From: Pseudomonas sp. BMS12
GTDB taxonomy: Bacteria > Pseudomonadota > Gammaproteobacteria > Pseudomonadales > Pseudomonadaceae
Assembly (NCBI RefSeq): GCF_001592875.1
Contig: NZ_LSOF01000014.1
Location: forward strand, 1 to 64,000
Reading direction: 5' to 3'
DNA: 64,000 nt
How positions within the stretch are numbered: the first letter of the stretch is position 1; each line of letters starts with the position of its first letter. Shown piece after piece: positions 63,652 through 64,000 of the stretch. The notes under the pieces were generated by a model. The model worked only from the letters and a program-made list of their open reading frames with translations, had not been told where the DNA came from and did not search any database. The position numbers and the translations under genes are program-made.

Positions 63652-63657
63652 GCCCCG

Positions 63658-63683
63658 GCCCCGCTTCGGCGGGGCTTTGCGTT
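63658..63683 (+). terminator. Terminator after the TetR gene
   Basis: A perfect 7-bp stem GCCCCGC/GCGGGGC with a stable TTCG tetraloop is followed by TTTGCGTTT. It starts seven bases after the TetR stop codon. Confidence 0.8.
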
Positions 63684-63718
63684 TATGGCCCCGAACGAAT
63701 TCTCACAAGGAGTGCGGA

Positions 63719-64000
63719 ATGAAAGCCTGGCGTGTGGCGCTAGTCGCCCTGAGTTGCCTGCTGTTGAACGGTTGTCTGGTGACCTTCAAGGACCCTATTC
63801 CGGCCAACGAGGCTGCGCCCATACCGCTGCTCGGCGACTGGGAGCGTCAGGACGAGTGGGGCGACCAGCAGTTCCTGAGCATCGCTCGCGCCGGCTCCAA
63901 TCTCTACCGTGCCAAGGTCTGGAGTGAGGTCGACGCGGAAGTCGAACCCGCCGATGAATATGGTTTCACGGTCGCCCACCACGGTCGCCGCTGGTACGTT
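63719..64000 (+). CDS. Lipoprotein, N-terminal part (runs off window)
   Basis: This is 94 residues of an exported lipoprotein. The signal MKAWRVALVALSCLLLNGC carries a lipobox LLNG-C19. The residue after Cys is Leu, so the Lol rule does not keep it in the inner membrane. The mature part (LLGDWERQDEWGDQQFLSIARAG, cut: LGDWERQDEWGDQ) resembles small ligand-binding beta-folds found in uncharacterised Pseudomonas lipoproteins. The start has AAGGAG at good distance. The C-terminus is outside the window. Confidence 0.75.
   Translation, partial: MKAWRVALVALSCLLLNGCLVTFKDPIPANEAAPIPLLGDWERQDEWGDQQFLSIARAGSNLYRAKVWSEVDAEVEPADEYGFTVAHHGRRWYV

Overview
The window is GC-rich (mid-60s percent by eye), densely coded and carries no rRNA, tRNA, CRISPR array, phage or insertion sequence that I can see. 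Gene content and order point to a chromosomal segment of a Pseudomonas species. Evidence includes an OprD porin, Pseudomonas-type REP palindromes (…CGCGGCTAAAGCCGCTTCCAC…), a dauBAR D-arginine locus, the ldh/E1alpha/E1beta/E2 block, the DUF2170-PspA-flotillin-giant-ATPase block upstream of recJ, and prfB-lysS-TetR. From memory these blocks occur as PA3415-3418, PA3862-3865, PA3725-3732 and PA3699-3701 in P. aeruginosa. A GH13_18 phosphorylase and a private exosortase unit look closer to the mendocina/alcaligenes/oleovorans side of the genus. That placement is inference.

Layout. 1-9.4 kb: a truncated membrane-fusion protein gene divergent from a LysR regulator, a small secreted peptide, an OprD porin, sodB, an EamA exporter, an ACT-domain protein plus ArgO-type exporter divergent from ArgP, and a chemoreceptor. 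9.6-15.1 kb: an epimerase-like SDR, then an amino-acid dehydrogenase (ldh) with a three-gene 2-oxoacid dehydrogenase complex lacking its own E3. 15.2-25.1 kb: yebG with a LexA-like box, psiE, an AraC regulator, a second EamA exporter, an OLD/RecF-like ATPase overlapping a 2H phosphoesterase gene, an SDR with a small membrane protein, yaaA, a PIN-PhoH protein and moaCDE. 25.3-33.6 kb: an amino-acid binding protein and dauB-dauA/dauR, which share an unusual operator-like element. Between them lies a module of an ArsR regulator, NIPSNAP and ABM proteins and a Baeyer-Villiger-type monooxygenase. A CaiB/BaiF CoA-transferase follows.

33.8-46.5 kb is the most interesting region. It is a co-directional gene train: DUF2170 (YjfI), PspA/IM30, NfeD/YqiJ-like OB-fold membrane protein, flotillin, TerB-like mini-protein, 1748-residue AAA+ 'DNA repair ATPase', rhomboid protease, single-HKD phospholipase D-like protein, and a GH13_18 sugar phosphorylase. 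I read the first eight as a membrane-remodelling/stress machine in which an ESCRT-III-like PspA, a flotillin scaffold and a large AAA+ protein work together. A membrane-anchored repeat protein is encoded convergently next door.

46.5-64 kb: the helical-repeat protein, YaeQ, recJ, a cytosine-deaminase-like enzyme, a DUF533 (YebE) protein, a GMC oxidoreductase, a Cache-HAMP-GGDEF diguanylate cyclase, a self-contained exosortase unit, prfB with its programmed +1 frameshift, lysS, a TetR regulator and the start of a lipoprotein gene. The exosortase unit comprises a VIT/VWA target with a PEP-type C-terminus, an exosortase carrying an EpsI-like domain, and an outer-membrane barrel.

Regulatory structure seen directly includes intrinsic terminators, REP pairs, a recurrent CCTCTCCC/GGGAGAGG intergenic palindrome, a perfect palindrome over an ArsR start codon, a 22-bp-phased direct repeat before the PspA cluster, and several perfect stem-loops inside that cluster.
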